Source: Streptomyces sp. CCM_MD2014
GTDB lineage: Bacteria; Actinomycetota; Actinomycetes; Streptomycetales; Streptomycetaceae
Direction: 5' to 3'
Assembly (NCBI RefSeq): GCF_000772045.1
Contig: NZ_CP009754.1
Span: 5,394,001-5,458,000 of the forward strand
DNA length: 64,000 bases
Position 1 is the stretch's first letter. Each line of letters starts with the position of its first letter. Both the position numbers and the translations under genes were made by a program. Positions 56,546 through 64,000 of the stretch are shown here, piece by piece. Below the pieces are notes generated by a model. The model was not told the origin of the DNA. It ran no database searches and saw only the letters and a list, made by a program, of their open reading frames with translations.

Positions 56546-57796
56546 TCACGCCTTCGTGAGGTCCTCGACCTCCTCCTCGGGCTCGCGGCCCGGGGTCTTG
56601 AGGTCGAACTTGACGATCGCGAAGCGGAACGTCACGTAGTAGATCGCCGCGAACACGAGACCGATCGGGATGATCAGCCATGGCTTGGTGGCGAGGTGCC
56701 AGTTCAGGGCGTAGTCGATGAAGCCGGCCGAGAAGTTGAAGCCGGCGTGCACGCCCAGGCCCCACGTGACCGCCATCGAGACCGCGGTGAGCACCGCGTG
56801 CAGCACGTACAGGACCGGCGCGATGAACATGAACGAGAACTCGATCGGCTCGGTCACACCCGTGACGAACGAGGTCGCGGCCAGCGAGAGCATCATGCCG
56901 AGGACGGCCTTGCGGCGCTCCGGGCGGGCGGTGTGCGCCATGGCCAGGGCGGCGGCCGGCAGACCGAACATCATGATCGGGAAGAAGCCCGACTGGAAGA
57001 TGCCGGCGGAGGGGTCACCGGCCAGGAAGCGGGTGATGTCGCCGTGCACCACGTCACCGGCGGAGTTGGTGAAGTCACCGAGCTGGAACCAGGCCACCGT
57101 GTTCACGAACTGGTGCATGCCGACCGGGATCAGCGCGCGGTTCACGCCGCCGAACAGGGCCGCGCCGCCGGAGCCGAGGCCCGTCATCCACTCGCCGAAG
57201 TTCGAGATGCCGTCGCCGATGGGCTCCCAGACCAGACCGAAGAAGACACCCACGACGATGCCGACGAACGCCATGATGATCGGCACCAGCCGGCGGCCGT
57301 TGAAGAAGCCCAGCCAGTCCACCAGCTTCTTGCGGTGGTACCGCTGCCACAGCACGGCGGCCAGCAGGCCCATGATGATGCCGCCGAGCACCCCCGGGTC
57401 GTTGTACGTCGCGGCGACGTCCTCGCCCTTCTGGACCACCGCCTCGGTGACCGGGAAGGCCTCCAGGACCTTGCTGTAGACGAGGAAGCCGACCACCGCG
57501 GCCAGCGCGGTCGAACCGTCCGCCTTCTTGGCGAAGCCGATGGCCACGCCTATGCAGAACAGGATCGGCAGCGAGCCGGTGAGCGCACCGCCCGCGTTGT
57601 TGAAGACGGCGGCGACCTTGTCCCAGCCGAGGCCGTCCTTGCCGAAGATGTCGTCCTGGCCGAGCCGGACCATGATGCCCGCCGCCGGCAGCACGGCGAT
57701 CGGGAGCTGGAGGCTGCGTCCTACCTTCTGCAGCCCCTGGAAAAGACCGGATCCCCGCTTCTTTGCGGGGGCCGCCGTGTCGGTGGCGGTGCTCAT
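56546..57796 (-). CDS. nagE2: PTS N-acetylglucosamine permease EIIC (NagE2)
   Basis: The 416-residue IIC component of the glucose superfamily has ~10 membrane segments. LQLPIAVLPAAGIMVRLGQ, GFFNGRRLVPIIMAFVGI, VNRALIPVGMHQFVN and TGVTEPIEFSFMFIAPVLY are typical. There is no fused IIB domain; the separate NagF supplies it. In S. coelicolor nagE2 is the GlcNAc transporter. Two adjacent DasR sites lie 16 and 33 bp upstream. It is a near paralogue of the following NagE1. Confidence 0.93.
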   Translation of the reverse strand: MSTATDTAAPAKKRGSGLFQGLQKVGRSLQLPIAVLPAAGIMVRLGQDDIFGKDGLGWDKVAAVFNNAGGALTGSLPILFCIGVAIGFAKKADGSTALAAVVGFLVYSKVLEAFPVTEAVVQKGEDVAATYNDPGVLGGIIMGLLAAVLWQRYHRKKLVDWLGFFNGRRLVPIIMAFVGIVVGVFFGLVWEPIGDGISNFGEWMTGLGSGGAALFGGVNRALIPVGMHQFVNTVAWFQLGDFTNSAGDVVHGDITRFLAGDPSAGIFQSGFFPIMMFGLPAAALAMAHTARPERRKAVLGMMLSLAATSFVTGVTEPIEFSFMFIAPVLYVLHAVLTAVSMAVTWGLGVHAGFNFSAGFIDYALNWHLATKPWLIIPIGLVFAAIYYVTFRFAIVKFDLKTPGREPEEEVEDLTKA

Positions 57797-57812
57797 GCTT
57801 CCTCCATCGGGT

Positions 57813-57845
57813 GGTGGTCTACACCACTCAGTGGTGTAGACCTGT
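57813..57845. promoter_or_regulatory. Two tandem DasR sites upstream of nagE2
   Basis: GGTGGTCTACACCACT (57813-57828) and AGTGGTGTAGACCTGT (57830-57845) each match the dre consensus for the GlcNAc-responsive repressor DasR, one base apart. They end 16 bp before the nagE2 start. Confidence 0.9.
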
Positions 57846-57949
57846 TGTAGCACGATGAAGGCCGCGTAAGGAACCCGTGATTCCGCGACCGGAGCGCTAC
57901 GCGCAGTACCCGGCCAAGTCCCCTGATCACAGGCGCGCGAGGGCGCGGA

Positions 57950-57982
57950 GAAGGCCCCCGGACCGTTGGTCCGGGGGCCTTC
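57950..57982 (-). terminator. Terminator after nagE1
   Basis: GAAGGCCCCCGGACC (57950-57964) pairs perfectly with 57968-57982 around GTT. It lies 42 bp after the nagE1 stop in its direction of transcription. Confidence 0.8.
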
Positions 57983-58023
57983 GCGAGACCACCCTCAAAG
58001 GGTACGTGAGGAACGGAAGAGGT

Positions 58024-59319
58024 CTACACCTTGGTGACGTCCTCCACCTCGTCCTCGGGCTCCCGCCCCGGAGTCTTCAGATCGAACTTCGTGATCGCGA
58101 ACCGGAAGACCACGTAGTACACCACCGCGAAACACAACCCGATCGGAATGATCAGCCACGGCTTCGTCGCCAGGTTCCAGTTGATGACGTAGTCGATCAG
58201 CCCCGCCGAGAAGCTGAACCCGTCCTTCACCCCCAGCGCCCACGACACCGCCATCGACACTCCCGTCAGCACCGCGTGCACCGCGTACAGAAGGGGAGCG
58301 ATGAACATGAACGAGTACTCCAGCGGCTCCGTGATCCCCGTCACGAAGGAGGTCAGCCCCACCGACAGCATCAGCCCGCCGACCTCCTTGCGCCGGCTCG
58401 GCCTCGCACAGTGCGTGATCGCCAGCGCCGCCGCCGGCAACGCGAACATCATGATCGGGAAGAAGCCCGTCGTGAACTGACCGGCGGTCGGATCCCCCGC
58501 AAGGAACATGTTGATGTCACCGTGCACCACCGTCCCGTCCGGCTTCGTGTACGAACCGAACTGGAACCACATCGGCACGTTCAGGAACTGATGCAGACCG
58601 ATCACCAGCAGCGCACGGTTCGCCACCCCGAACACCCCCGCGCCCCACGCGCCGATCCCGGTCATCCAGTCGCTGAAGCTCTCCAGCGCGTCACCGATCG
58701 GCGGCCACACCCACAGACACAGCGCCGCGAACACGATCGCCACGAACGCCATGATGATCGGCACCAGCCGGCGACCGTTGAAGAAACCCAGCCAGTCCAC
58801 CAGTTTCGTCCGGTGGAACCGCTGCCAGAAGTACGCCGTCAGCAACCCCATCACGATGCCGCCGAAGACCCCCGGGTTCTGGAAGACGAACGCCGTCACC
58901 TCGCCCGACCCGTCGGTCACCTGGCAACCGATCTGGGGGACGGCCCTCGACCCCTCCGGACAGTCCTCCGGAAACTGCCGCAGCACGTTGTAGTAGACGA
59001 GAAACCCCGCCACCGCAGCCAACGCCGTCGAACCGTCGGCCTTCTTCGCCATCCCGATGGCCACACCCACACAGAACAACAGCGGCAGCCCCAGCGACCC
59101 GTCGAGCAGCGCACCGCCCGCACCCGTCATCACCTTCGAGACGTTCGTCCAGCCCAGACCGTCGTCCCCGAACACGTCCGGCTGCCCCAGCCGGTTGAGA
59201 ATGCCCGCAGCGGGCAGGACCGCGATGGGCAGCTGAAGACTGCGACCCATCTTCTGCAGCCCCTGGAACGCCTTGTTCCAGCGCACCCGAGCGGGACTGA
59301 CCGTGCTGTCGGCACTCAT
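58024..59319 (-). CDS. nagE1: PTS N-acetylglucosamine permease EIIC paralogue (NagE1)
   Basis: The 431-residue IIC component closely resembles NagE2, with the same signatures (GFFNGRRLVPIIMAFVAI, ITEPLEYSFMFIAPLLY). It has an insertion around residues 115-140 carrying two cysteines (FPEDCPEGSRAVPQIGC). GGAGA precedes ATG 59319. The gene diverges from nagF across a single perfect DasR site. The two permeases probably arose by tandem duplication. Confidence 0.92.
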   Translation of the reverse strand: MSADSTVSPARVRWNKAFQGLQKMGRSLQLPIAVLPAAGILNRLGQPDVFGDDGLGWTNVSKVMTGAGGALLDGSLGLPLLFCVGVAIGMAKKADGSTALAAVAGFLVYYNVLRQFPEDCPEGSRAVPQIGCQVTDGSGEVTAFVFQNPGVFGGIVMGLLTAYFWQRFHRTKLVDWLGFFNGRRLVPIIMAFVAIVFAALCLWVWPPIGDALESFSDWMTGIGAWGAGVFGVANRALLVIGLHQFLNVPMWFQFGSYTKPDGTVVHGDINMFLAGDPTAGQFTTGFFPIMMFALPAAALAITHCARPSRRKEVGGLMLSVGLTSFVTGITEPLEYSFMFIAPLLYAVHAVLTGVSMAVSWALGVKDGFSFSAGLIDYVINWNLATKPWLIIPIGLCFAVVYYVVFRFAITKFDLKTPGREPEDEVEDVTKV

Positions 59320-59344
59320 CCGGTCTCCAATCGGTCGCCGGTAC

Positions 59345-59360
59345 ACTGGTGTAGACCAGT
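59345..59360. promoter_or_regulatory. Perfect DasR site between nagE1 and nagF
   Basis: ACTGGTGTAGACCAGT has exact 6-bp arms and matches the dre consensus. It sits 25 bp from the nagE1 start and ~120 bp from the nagF start, so it can control both divergent genes. Confidence 0.92.
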
Positions 59361-59478
59361 AGACGGACGGCACCGCCGTCGTGACCGCCATCATTCGGTA
59401 CCCACCGCATGACCGCTCGCGAAGATGGGCCAACTGTGGGTTACTGCGACAAAGCGGCTCGGATCAGGGAGAACCAAC

Positions 59479-59712
59479 ATGGCCAGCAAGGCTGAGAAGA
59501 TCGTCGCCGGCCTCGGCGGCATCGACAACATCGACGAGGTCGAGGGCTGCATCACCCGGCTGCGCACCGAGGTCCACGACGCCTCCAAGGTCGACGAGGC
59601 CGCCCTCAAGGCCGCCGGCGCCCACGGCGTCGTCAAGATGGGCACCGCCATCCAGGTCGTCATCGGCACCGACGCCGACCCGATCGCGGCGGAAATCGAA
59701 GACATGATGTGA
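59479..59712 (+). CDS. nagF: PTS EIIB component (NagF)
   Basis: The 77-residue soluble IIB domain has the phosphorylated cysteine at C24 in EGCITRLRTEVHD. KMGTAIQVVIGTDADPIAAEI completes the fold. It passes phosphate from IIA(Crr) to GlcNAc via NagE1/NagE2. GGGAGAA precedes ATG 59479. A 17-bp terminator follows. Confidence 0.93.
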   Translation: MASKAEKIVAGLGGIDNIDEVEGCITRLRTEVHDASKVDEAALKAAGAHGVVKMGTAIQVVIGTDADPIAAEIEDMM

Positions 59713-59729
59713 ACCACCGGTTCACCGGC

Positions 59730-59770
59730 AAGGGGCCTGTCCCGCCCGCCCACGGCGGGACAGGCCCCTT
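59730..59770 (+). terminator. Terminator after nagF
   Basis: AAGGGGCCTGTCCCGCC (59730-59746) pairs perfectly with 59754-59770. The rph promoter begins 14 bp later. Confidence 0.85.
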
Positions 59771-59783
59771 CCCCATGGGCCGC

Positions 59784-59789
59784 TAGGCT
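59784..59789 (+). promoter_or_regulatory. Leaderless promoter -10 for rph
   Basis: TAGGCT ends 7 nt before ATG 59797, and there is no Shine-Dalgarno. Confidence 0.6.
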
Positions 59790-59796
59790 CACCCGC

Positions 59797-60537
<741 letters not shown>

Positions 60538-60717
60538 GGCGAGTAAAGGGAACGCCAAAGGAGCGCAACTCGACCGCCCGACGACGCGTCCCTAGCAGTA
60601 CAGCAAGCGAGCAGTACAGCACCACCACGGGCGTACGGCGGCAGGACCCCGCCGTGCGCCCGCCGCCGCACCGCACACGGGCCGCCCGGCCCTGTCCCAA
60701 GGGGAGGACCGAGACCC

Positions 60718-61122
60718 ATGGCCGCGAGTCGCCACCGCCGCCTTCGCCGCACCGCCACCGCCGCCGCCACCGTGGCGGCCATCGCACTGACGGCCGGCCT
60801 CACCACCGGCTGCGACGCCGTCGACAAGGCGCTCGACTGCGTGCGCACGGCCGACGCGATAGCCGACAGCGTCACCGAGCTCCAGCAGGCGGTGGAGAAC
60901 ACGGACGACCCCACGCAGTGGGAGGAGTCCCTCGACTCCATCGACAAGAACCTCGGCAAGATCGGCGACCAGACCGACAACGCCGACGTCAACAAGGCCG
61001 TCGACGACCTCGGCAAGGCCGTCGACAACGTCCGCACCTCGGTGGAGAACGGCGACGAGACCCCCGACCTCAGCCCCGTCACCGACGCGGCGGGCGAACT
61101 GACGAAGGTCTGCACGCCGTAG
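60718..61122 (+). CDS. Hypothetical lipoprotein
   Basis: The 134-residue protein has a long basic signal (RHRRLRRTATAAATVAAIALTAGLTTGC) with lipobox Cys32. The mature part is helical and acidic with regularly spaced Val/Leu (ADSVTELQQAVENTDD, DSIDKNLGKIGDQTD, NKAVDDLGKAVDNVRTSVE), suggesting a coiled coil. The function is unknown. It lies between rph and rdgB in the same direction. Confidence 0.75.
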   Translation: MAASRHRRLRRTATAAATVAAIALTAGLTTGCDAVDKALDCVRTADAIADSVTELQQAVENTDDPTQWEESLDSIDKNLGKIGDQTDNADVNKAVDDLGKAVDNVRTSVENGDETPDLSPVTDAAGELTKVCTP

Positions 61123-61169
61123 CGGAGGGCTCGGTGGGGCGGGGCACCGGCTCCGGAATACTGGACCCC

Positions 61170-61772
61170 ATGACCCGCCTCATCCTCGCCACCCGCAACG
61201 CCGGCAAGATCACCGAACTGAGGGCCATCCTCGCCGACGCGGGCCTGCCCCACGACCTCGTCGGCGCGGACGCCTACCCGCACATCCCCGACGTCAAGGA
61301 AACCGGCGTCACCTTCGCCGAGAACGCCCTGCTCAAGGCGCACGCCCTCGCCCAGGCCACCGGCCTGCCCGCCGTCGCCGACGACTCCGGCCTCTGCGTC
61401 GACGTTCTCAACGGCGCACCGGGCATCTTCTCCGCCCGCTGGGCAGGCCGCCACGGCGACGACCAGGCCAACCTCGACCTCCTCCTCGCCCAGATCGGCG
61501 ACATCGCCGACGAGCACCGGGGCGCCCACTTCGCCTGCGCGGCGGCCCTGGCCCTGCCCGACGGCACGGAACGGGTGGTCGAGGGCCAGTTGCGCGGCAC
61601 CCTCCGCCACGCCCCCGCCGGCACCGGCGGCTTCGGCTACGACCCGATCCTCCAGCCGGAGGGCGAGACCCGCACCTGCGCGGAACTGACGGCGGCGGAG
61701 AAGAACGCGATCAGCCACCGGGGCAAGGCGTTCCGGGCGCTGGTGCCCGTCGTGCGCGAGCTGCTCGGCTGA
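61170..61772 (+). CDS. rdgB: XTP/dITP pyrophosphatase (RdgB/HAM1)
   Basis: The 200-residue enzyme removes non-canonical purine triphosphates. MTRLILATRNAGKITELRAIL, GVTFAENALLKAHALAQATGLPAVADDSGLCVDVLNGAPGIFSARWAG and GTGGFGYDPILQPEG are diagnostic. The next element is a convergent tRNA gene. Confidence 0.95.
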   Translation: MTRLILATRNAGKITELRAILADAGLPHDLVGADAYPHIPDVKETGVTFAENALLKAHALAQATGLPAVADDSGLCVDVLNGAPGIFSARWAGRHGDDQANLDLLLAQIGDIADEHRGAHFACAAALALPDGTERVVEGQLRGTLRHAPAGTGGFGYDPILQPEGETRTCAELTAAEKNAISHRGKAFRALVPVVRELLG

Positions 61773-61788
61773 GCAGCGGAGAACGTAC

Positions 61789-61875
61789 TGGTGCGGCCGG
61801 AGGGACTCGAACCCTCACGGGAGTTACCCCACTGGGACCTAAACCCAGCGTGACTGCCAATTCCACCACGGCCGC
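61789..61875 (-). tRNA. tRNA-Leu (anticodon UAG), CCA encoded
   Basis: On the minus strand the acceptor GCGGCCG (5' end at 61875) pairs with CGGCCGC near the 3' end. The anticodon stem CTGGG/CCCAG encloses TTTAGGT, giving anticodon TAG. The T-arm reads GAGGGTTCGAGTCCCTC, and a long variable arm is present, as expected for Leu. Discriminator A and a genomically encoded CCA (61789-61791) follow. Confidence 0.95.
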
Positions 61876-61876
61876 C

Positions 61877-61917
61877 CGGCGCTGCTGCCCGGCCATGCTA
61901 CTGGTCGGGCAGCGCCG
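61877..61917 (-). terminator. Hairpin between bcp and the downstream tRNA gene
   Basis: CGGCGCTGC (61877-61885) pairs with GCAGCGCCG (61909-61917), directly after the bcp stop and just before the tRNA on the minus strand. Confidence 0.6.
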
Positions 61918-62385
61918 TCAGATCCCCAAGTCCTTGATGATCTTGGCCACGTGGCCCGTCGCGCGGACGTTGTAGAGGGCGCGTTCGACCTTGCCCTCCT
62001 CGTCCACGACGATCGTGGAGCGGATGACGCCCATGTAGGTGCGGCCGTAGTTCTTCTTCTCGCCGAAGGCGCCGTACGCGTCGAGGACCTTCTTGTCCGG
62101 GTCGGCGAGGAGGGTGACCTTCAGGGACTCGGTGTCGCGGAACTTGGCCAGTTTCTCGGGCTTGTCGGGGGAGATGCCGATCACGTCGTACCCGGCGCCG
62201 GCCAGCAGCTCCAGGTTGTCCGTGAAGTCGCACGCCTGCTTCGTGCAGCCGGGGGTAAGCGCCGCGGGGTAGAAGTAGACGATGACCTTGCGGCCCCGGT
62301 GGTCGGACAGGGACACCTCGTTGCCGTCGGCGTCCGGGAGGGTGAAGGCCGGGGCCTGGTCCCCGGGCTGGAGTCGCTCGCTCAT
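61918..62385 (-). CDS. bcp: Bcp-type thiol peroxiredoxin
   Basis: The 155-residue peroxiredoxin reduces peroxides. GDQAPAFTLPDADGNEVSLSDHRGRKVIVYFYP leads to PAALTPGCTKQACDF, with the peroxidatic C47 and a resolving C52 five residues later, the atypical 2-Cys Bcp layout. YGRTYMGVIRSTIVVDEEG is typical. On the minus strand TACGCT lies 6 nt before ATG 62385, so the mRNA appears leaderless. It is divergent from the DUF3618 gene. Confidence 0.93.
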   Translation of the reverse strand: MSERLQPGDQAPAFTLPDADGNEVSLSDHRGRKVIVYFYPAALTPGCTKQACDFTDNLELLAGAGYDVIGISPDKPEKLAKFRDTESLKVTLLADPDKKVLDAYGAFGEKKNYGRTYMGVIRSTIVVDEEGKVERALYNVRATGHVAKIIKDLGI

Positions 62386-62391
62386 CTGGTC

Positions 62392-62397
62392 AGCGTA
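62392..62397 (-). promoter_or_regulatory. Leaderless promoter -10 for bcp
   Basis: On the minus strand TACGCT ends 6 nt before the ATG at 62385. Confidence 0.55.
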
Positions 62398-62477
62398 ACG
62401 GGGGGTCCTGACAGTGCGGAGCGGCAAGTAGCTGACAGACTGTCCGGGACAGTGTCGGAAGACTGCGGAGGCGTACG

Positions 62478-62810
62478 GTGGCGGACACGTCGGACATCAG
62501 AACCCCGGCGCAGATCGAGGCGGACATCAAGCGCCGCCGCGAGGTGCTGGCCGAGACGCTCGACGAGCTCGGGATGCGGGTGCACCCGAAGACGATCGTC
62601 GACGATGCGAAGGCCAAGGTCGCGGCCAGCGTCGATCACACGCTCGGCCGGGCGTACGTCCAGGTCAACCGCGTGGTCAGCGATGTGAGGGCGCAGTTCG
62701 TGGACGAGCAGGGCGCCCCGCGCATGGAGCGGGTCGTGCCGGCCGCGCTGGTCGTGGCCGGGGTCGTGGGGCTGCTCGCCCTGGGCGGCACCCGGCGGCG
62801 GAAGCGCTGA
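62478..62810 (+). CDS. DUF3618 protein
   Basis: The 110-residue protein has the DUF3618 core TPAQIEADIKRRREVLAETLDELGMRV (~10-36), an amphipathic helical middle and a C-terminal membrane segment, VPAALVVAGVVGLLALGG (~85-102), ending in RRRKR. It is a predicted tail-anchored small protein of unknown role. GGAGG lies before GTG 62478. Confidence 0.85.
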   Translation: MADTSDIRTPAQIEADIKRRREVLAETLDELGMRVHPKTIVDDAKAKVAASVDHTLGRAYVQVNRVVSDVRAQFVDEQGAPRMERVVPAALVVAGVVGLLALGGTRRRKR

Positions 62811-62821
62811 GCGGGGGCAGG

Positions 62822-62827
62822 TAGGTT
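62822..62827 (+). promoter_or_regulatory. Leaderless promoter -10 for the GroES-like gene
   Basis: TAGGTT ends 6 nt before GTG 62834, and there is no Shine-Dalgarno. Confidence 0.6.
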
Positions 62828-62833
62828 CAGGGC

Positions 62834-63190
62834 GTGAGCGCCAAGAGAAACGAGCACGGTCCCCAGGACGACAAGTTGCCCATCCGGATGCTGCACGACC
62901 GCGTGCTCGTGCGGCAGGACACGGGCGAGGGCGAGCGGCGTTCCGGGGGCGGCATCCTGATCCCCGCGACGGCGGCCGTCGGCAAGCGCCTGGCCTGGGC
63001 CGAGGTCGTCGCGGTCGGGCAGAACGTACGGACCGTGGAGCCGGGCGACCGGGTGCTGTACGACCCGGAGGACCGTGCCGAGGTCGAGGTGCGGGGCGTG
63101 GGCTACGTGCTGATGCGCGAGCGCGATCTGCACGCCGTGGCCGCGGACCGGTTCGAGGGGTCGGAGGACTCCACCGGGCTGTACCTCTGA
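62834..63190 (+). CDS. GroES-like (Cpn10-fold) protein
   Basis: The 118-residue protein has LPIRMLHDRVLVRQDTGEGERRSGGGILIPATAAVGKRLAWAEVVAVGQNVRTVEPGDRVLYDPEDRAEVEV, the Cpn10 layout with the mobile-loop position replaced by a Gly/Arg segment. It diverges from true GroES and has no groEL next to it, so co-chaperonin activity is uncertain. It appears leaderless, and a terminator follows. Confidence 0.85.
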   Translation: MSAKRNEHGPQDDKLPIRMLHDRVLVRQDTGEGERRSGGGILIPATAAVGKRLAWAEVVAVGQNVRTVEPGDRVLYDPEDRAEVEVRGVGYVLMRERDLHAVAADRFEGSEDSTGLYL

Positions 63191-63214
63191 AGCACGGGTT
63201 CGCAGCACGACTCA

Positions 63215-63242
63215 GGGGCTGGTGATCAAGGTCACCGGCCCC
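63215..63242 (+). terminator. Terminator after the GroES-like gene
   Basis: GGGGCTGGTGA (63215-63225) pairs with TCACCGGCCCC (63232-63242) with one G-U pair, followed by TTTCTCCTGTCTTT. Confidence 0.75.
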
Positions 63243-63258
63243 TTTCTCCTGTCTTTGC

Positions 63259-63264
63259 TACCTT
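63259..63264 (+). promoter_or_regulatory. Candidate -10 of the sugE transcript
   Basis: TACCTT predicts a start near 63271, just before the riboswitch aptamer. Confidence 0.5.
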
Positions 63265-63273
63265 GGGAAGCAC

Positions 63274-63316
63274 CCCGACGAGACGCGCCGTACCGGGCTG
63301 AAGGAAAAGACGACGC
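63274..63316 (+). promoter_or_regulatory. Guanidine-III (ykkC-III) riboswitch
   Basis: The aptamer begins CCCGACGAGACGCGCCGTAC and runs to ACGACGC. P1 is CCCG (63274-63277) with CGGG (63294-63297), enclosing 16 nt, the same spacing I recall for the Thermobifida guanidine-III aptamer. The pseudoknot pairs GCGCCGT (63285-63291) with ACGACGC (63310-63316), with one C-A mismatch at 63288/63313. The Shine-Dalgarno GGAGG of sugE follows 20 nt later, consistent with translational control by guanidine. Confidence 0.88.
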
Positions 63317-63349
63317 ACCCCGTTCAGTTCGTTCACGGAGGTGCCTGTC

Positions 63350-63670
63350 ATGGCGTGGGTTCTGCTCGTCGTCGCCGGTCTGCTCGAGGTCGGCTGGTCG
63401 ATCGGGATGAAGTACACCGACGGTTTCACGCGGCTGTGGCCGAGTGTGTTCACCGGTGCCGGGATCGTCGCGAGCATGATGCTGCTGTCGTACGCCGCAC
63501 GGACGCTGCCCATCGGTACCGCCTACGGCGTGTGGGTGGGCATCGGTGCGGCCGGGGCGGCGGTGCTCGGCATGGTGGTGCTGGGGGAGCCGGCGACCGC
63601 CGCCCGGATCTTCTTCATCTGTCTGCTGCTGGTCGCCGTCGTGGGGCTGAAGGCGACCTCCGGTCACTGA
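63350..63670 (+). CDS. sugE: SugE/Gdx-type guanidinium exporter (SMR family)
   Basis: The 106-residue protein has four membrane helices. MAWVLLVVAGLLEVGWSIGMKYTDGFTRLWPSV and LPIGTAYGVWVGIGAAGAAVLGMVVLGEP are the Gdx signature, with Glu13 as the coupling residue. It exports guanidinium in exchange for protons as an antiparallel dimer. The upstream guanidine-III riboswitch confirms the ligand. GGAGG precedes ATG 63350. The stop overlaps the 3' end of the convergent gene. Confidence 0.95.
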   Translation: MAWVLLVVAGLLEVGWSIGMKYTDGFTRLWPSVFTGAGIVASMMLLSYAARTLPIGTAYGVWVGIGAAGAAVLGMVVLGEPATAARIFFICLLLVAVVGLKATSGH

Positions 63671-64000
63671 CGCCGGGGTGTGACGGGGACGCCGGGGAAG
63701 CCGGTGTCGGTGTCGCCGCCGCCCGCGCCGTCGGTGTCCCCGCCGCCCGGGCCGGTGCCGCCGTTCGAGGAGTCGTCCCCGGAGTCGCCGCCCGAGTCGC
63801 CGCCGCCCGTGGGGCCGGGCTCGGTGCTGGGGCCGCCGGAGCCGGGAGTGCCGCCGCCGGTCGACGGGGGGTCGGACTCGGTGCCGCCGGAGTCGCCGGG
63901 CGGGGTGCTGCTGCCGGAGTCGCCCGGGGTGTCGCTGCCGGAGCCGTCCTCGTCGCCGGTGGACGGGGTGTCCGGGTCGCCGCTGCCGCTCTCGTCGCCG
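63664..64000 (-). CDS. C-terminal Gly/Asp/Ser/Pro-rich tail of a protein extending beyond the window
   Basis: On the minus strand the last ~110 codons before TGA (63664-63666) code only for a disordered tail. It has GDSGGDSGDDSSNGG- and DTDGAGGGDTDTG-like runs and ends TGFPGVPVTPRRQ. The body lies outside the window. By memory of S. coelicolor synteny, a class A penicillin-binding protein with such a tail follows sugE, but nothing in this fragment proves it. Its stop overlaps the sugE stop region by 7 nt. Confidence 0.7.
   Translation of the reverse strand, partial: GDESGSGDPDTPSTGDEDGSGSDTPGDSGSSTPPGDSGGTESDPPSTGGGTPGSGGPSTEPGPTGGGDSGGDSGDDSSNGGTGPGGGDTDGAGGGDTDTGFPGVPVTPRRQ

Noticed and set aside
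61170..61172. A leaderless promoter for rdgB
   Set aside because: TACTGG before the ATG lacks the final T of TANNNT and its spacing is short, so it was not listed.

Overview
The window is a high-GC actinobacterial chromosome segment and almost certainly comes from a Streptomyces. The evidence is GTG starts and 4-nt start/stop overlaps throughout, an SsgA-like sporulation protein, the sigU/rsuA pair, DasR-type operators beside GlcNAc PTS genes, and a gene order that agrees with my memory of the S. coelicolor SCO2960-to-SCO2897 core region (recalled, not searched). No prophage, CRISPR array, rRNA operon or full insertion sequence is visible. The only mobile trace is a 185-bp MITE-like element.

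Region 1-13 kb. After the tail of a P/Q-rich protein come narK and nnaR (nitrate transport and its HemD-like regulator). A degenerate repeat block, a DUF1772 membrane protein and a CGNR zinc-finger protein follow. Next are the ECF sigma factor SigU with its anti-sigma RsuA, a HelD-type RNA polymerase motor with a possible RNA switch over its start codon, malic enzyme behind a structured leader, hupA, and convergent murA.

Region 13-26 kb. A YqgE protein and a DUF3039 protein precede a sugar ABC importer without an ATPase, coupled to a cytoplasmic GH20 hexosaminidase under a DasR-like site. A three-gene molybdenum-hydroxylase operon follows. Its Fe-S subunit has a ~675-residue disordered, repeat-containing extension, and its large subunit lacks canonical active-site motifs. 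A probable SUKH-family protein and a lipoprotein come next.

Region 26-45 kb. This holds an MFS exporter, a DEAH helicase, an IclR regulator overlapping a PD-(D/E)XK-like protein, a truncated-type S16 protease and an OpuC-type osmoprotectant ABC operon. An Lrp/AsnC regulator stands divergent to hpd. The MITE sits at the stop codon of a TPR protein. A glycolate-oxidase-like flavoprotein, ssgG and two RDD membrane proteins complete the region.

Region 45-64 kb. It opens with a secreted M6 metalloprotease, NAD salvage (pncA, pncB), clpS with its DUF2017 partner and an amino-acid permease. A Mec-CysO-CysM cysteine module follows, behind a Cys leader peptide. An MBL hydrolase precedes the GlcNAc PTS genes (nagE2, nagE1, nagF) with three DasR sites. 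RNase PH, a lipoprotein, RdgB, tRNA-Leu(UAG), Bcp, DUF3618 and a GroES-like protein come next. A guanidine-III riboswitch then controls sugE. The window ends in the Gly/Asp/Ser-rich C-terminus of a minus-strand protein, by synteny perhaps a class A PBP.

Several genes (cysteine module, rph, GroES-like, bcp, the S16 protease and the small membrane protein) appear leaderless, with a TANNNT hexamer 6-7 nt before the start codon.
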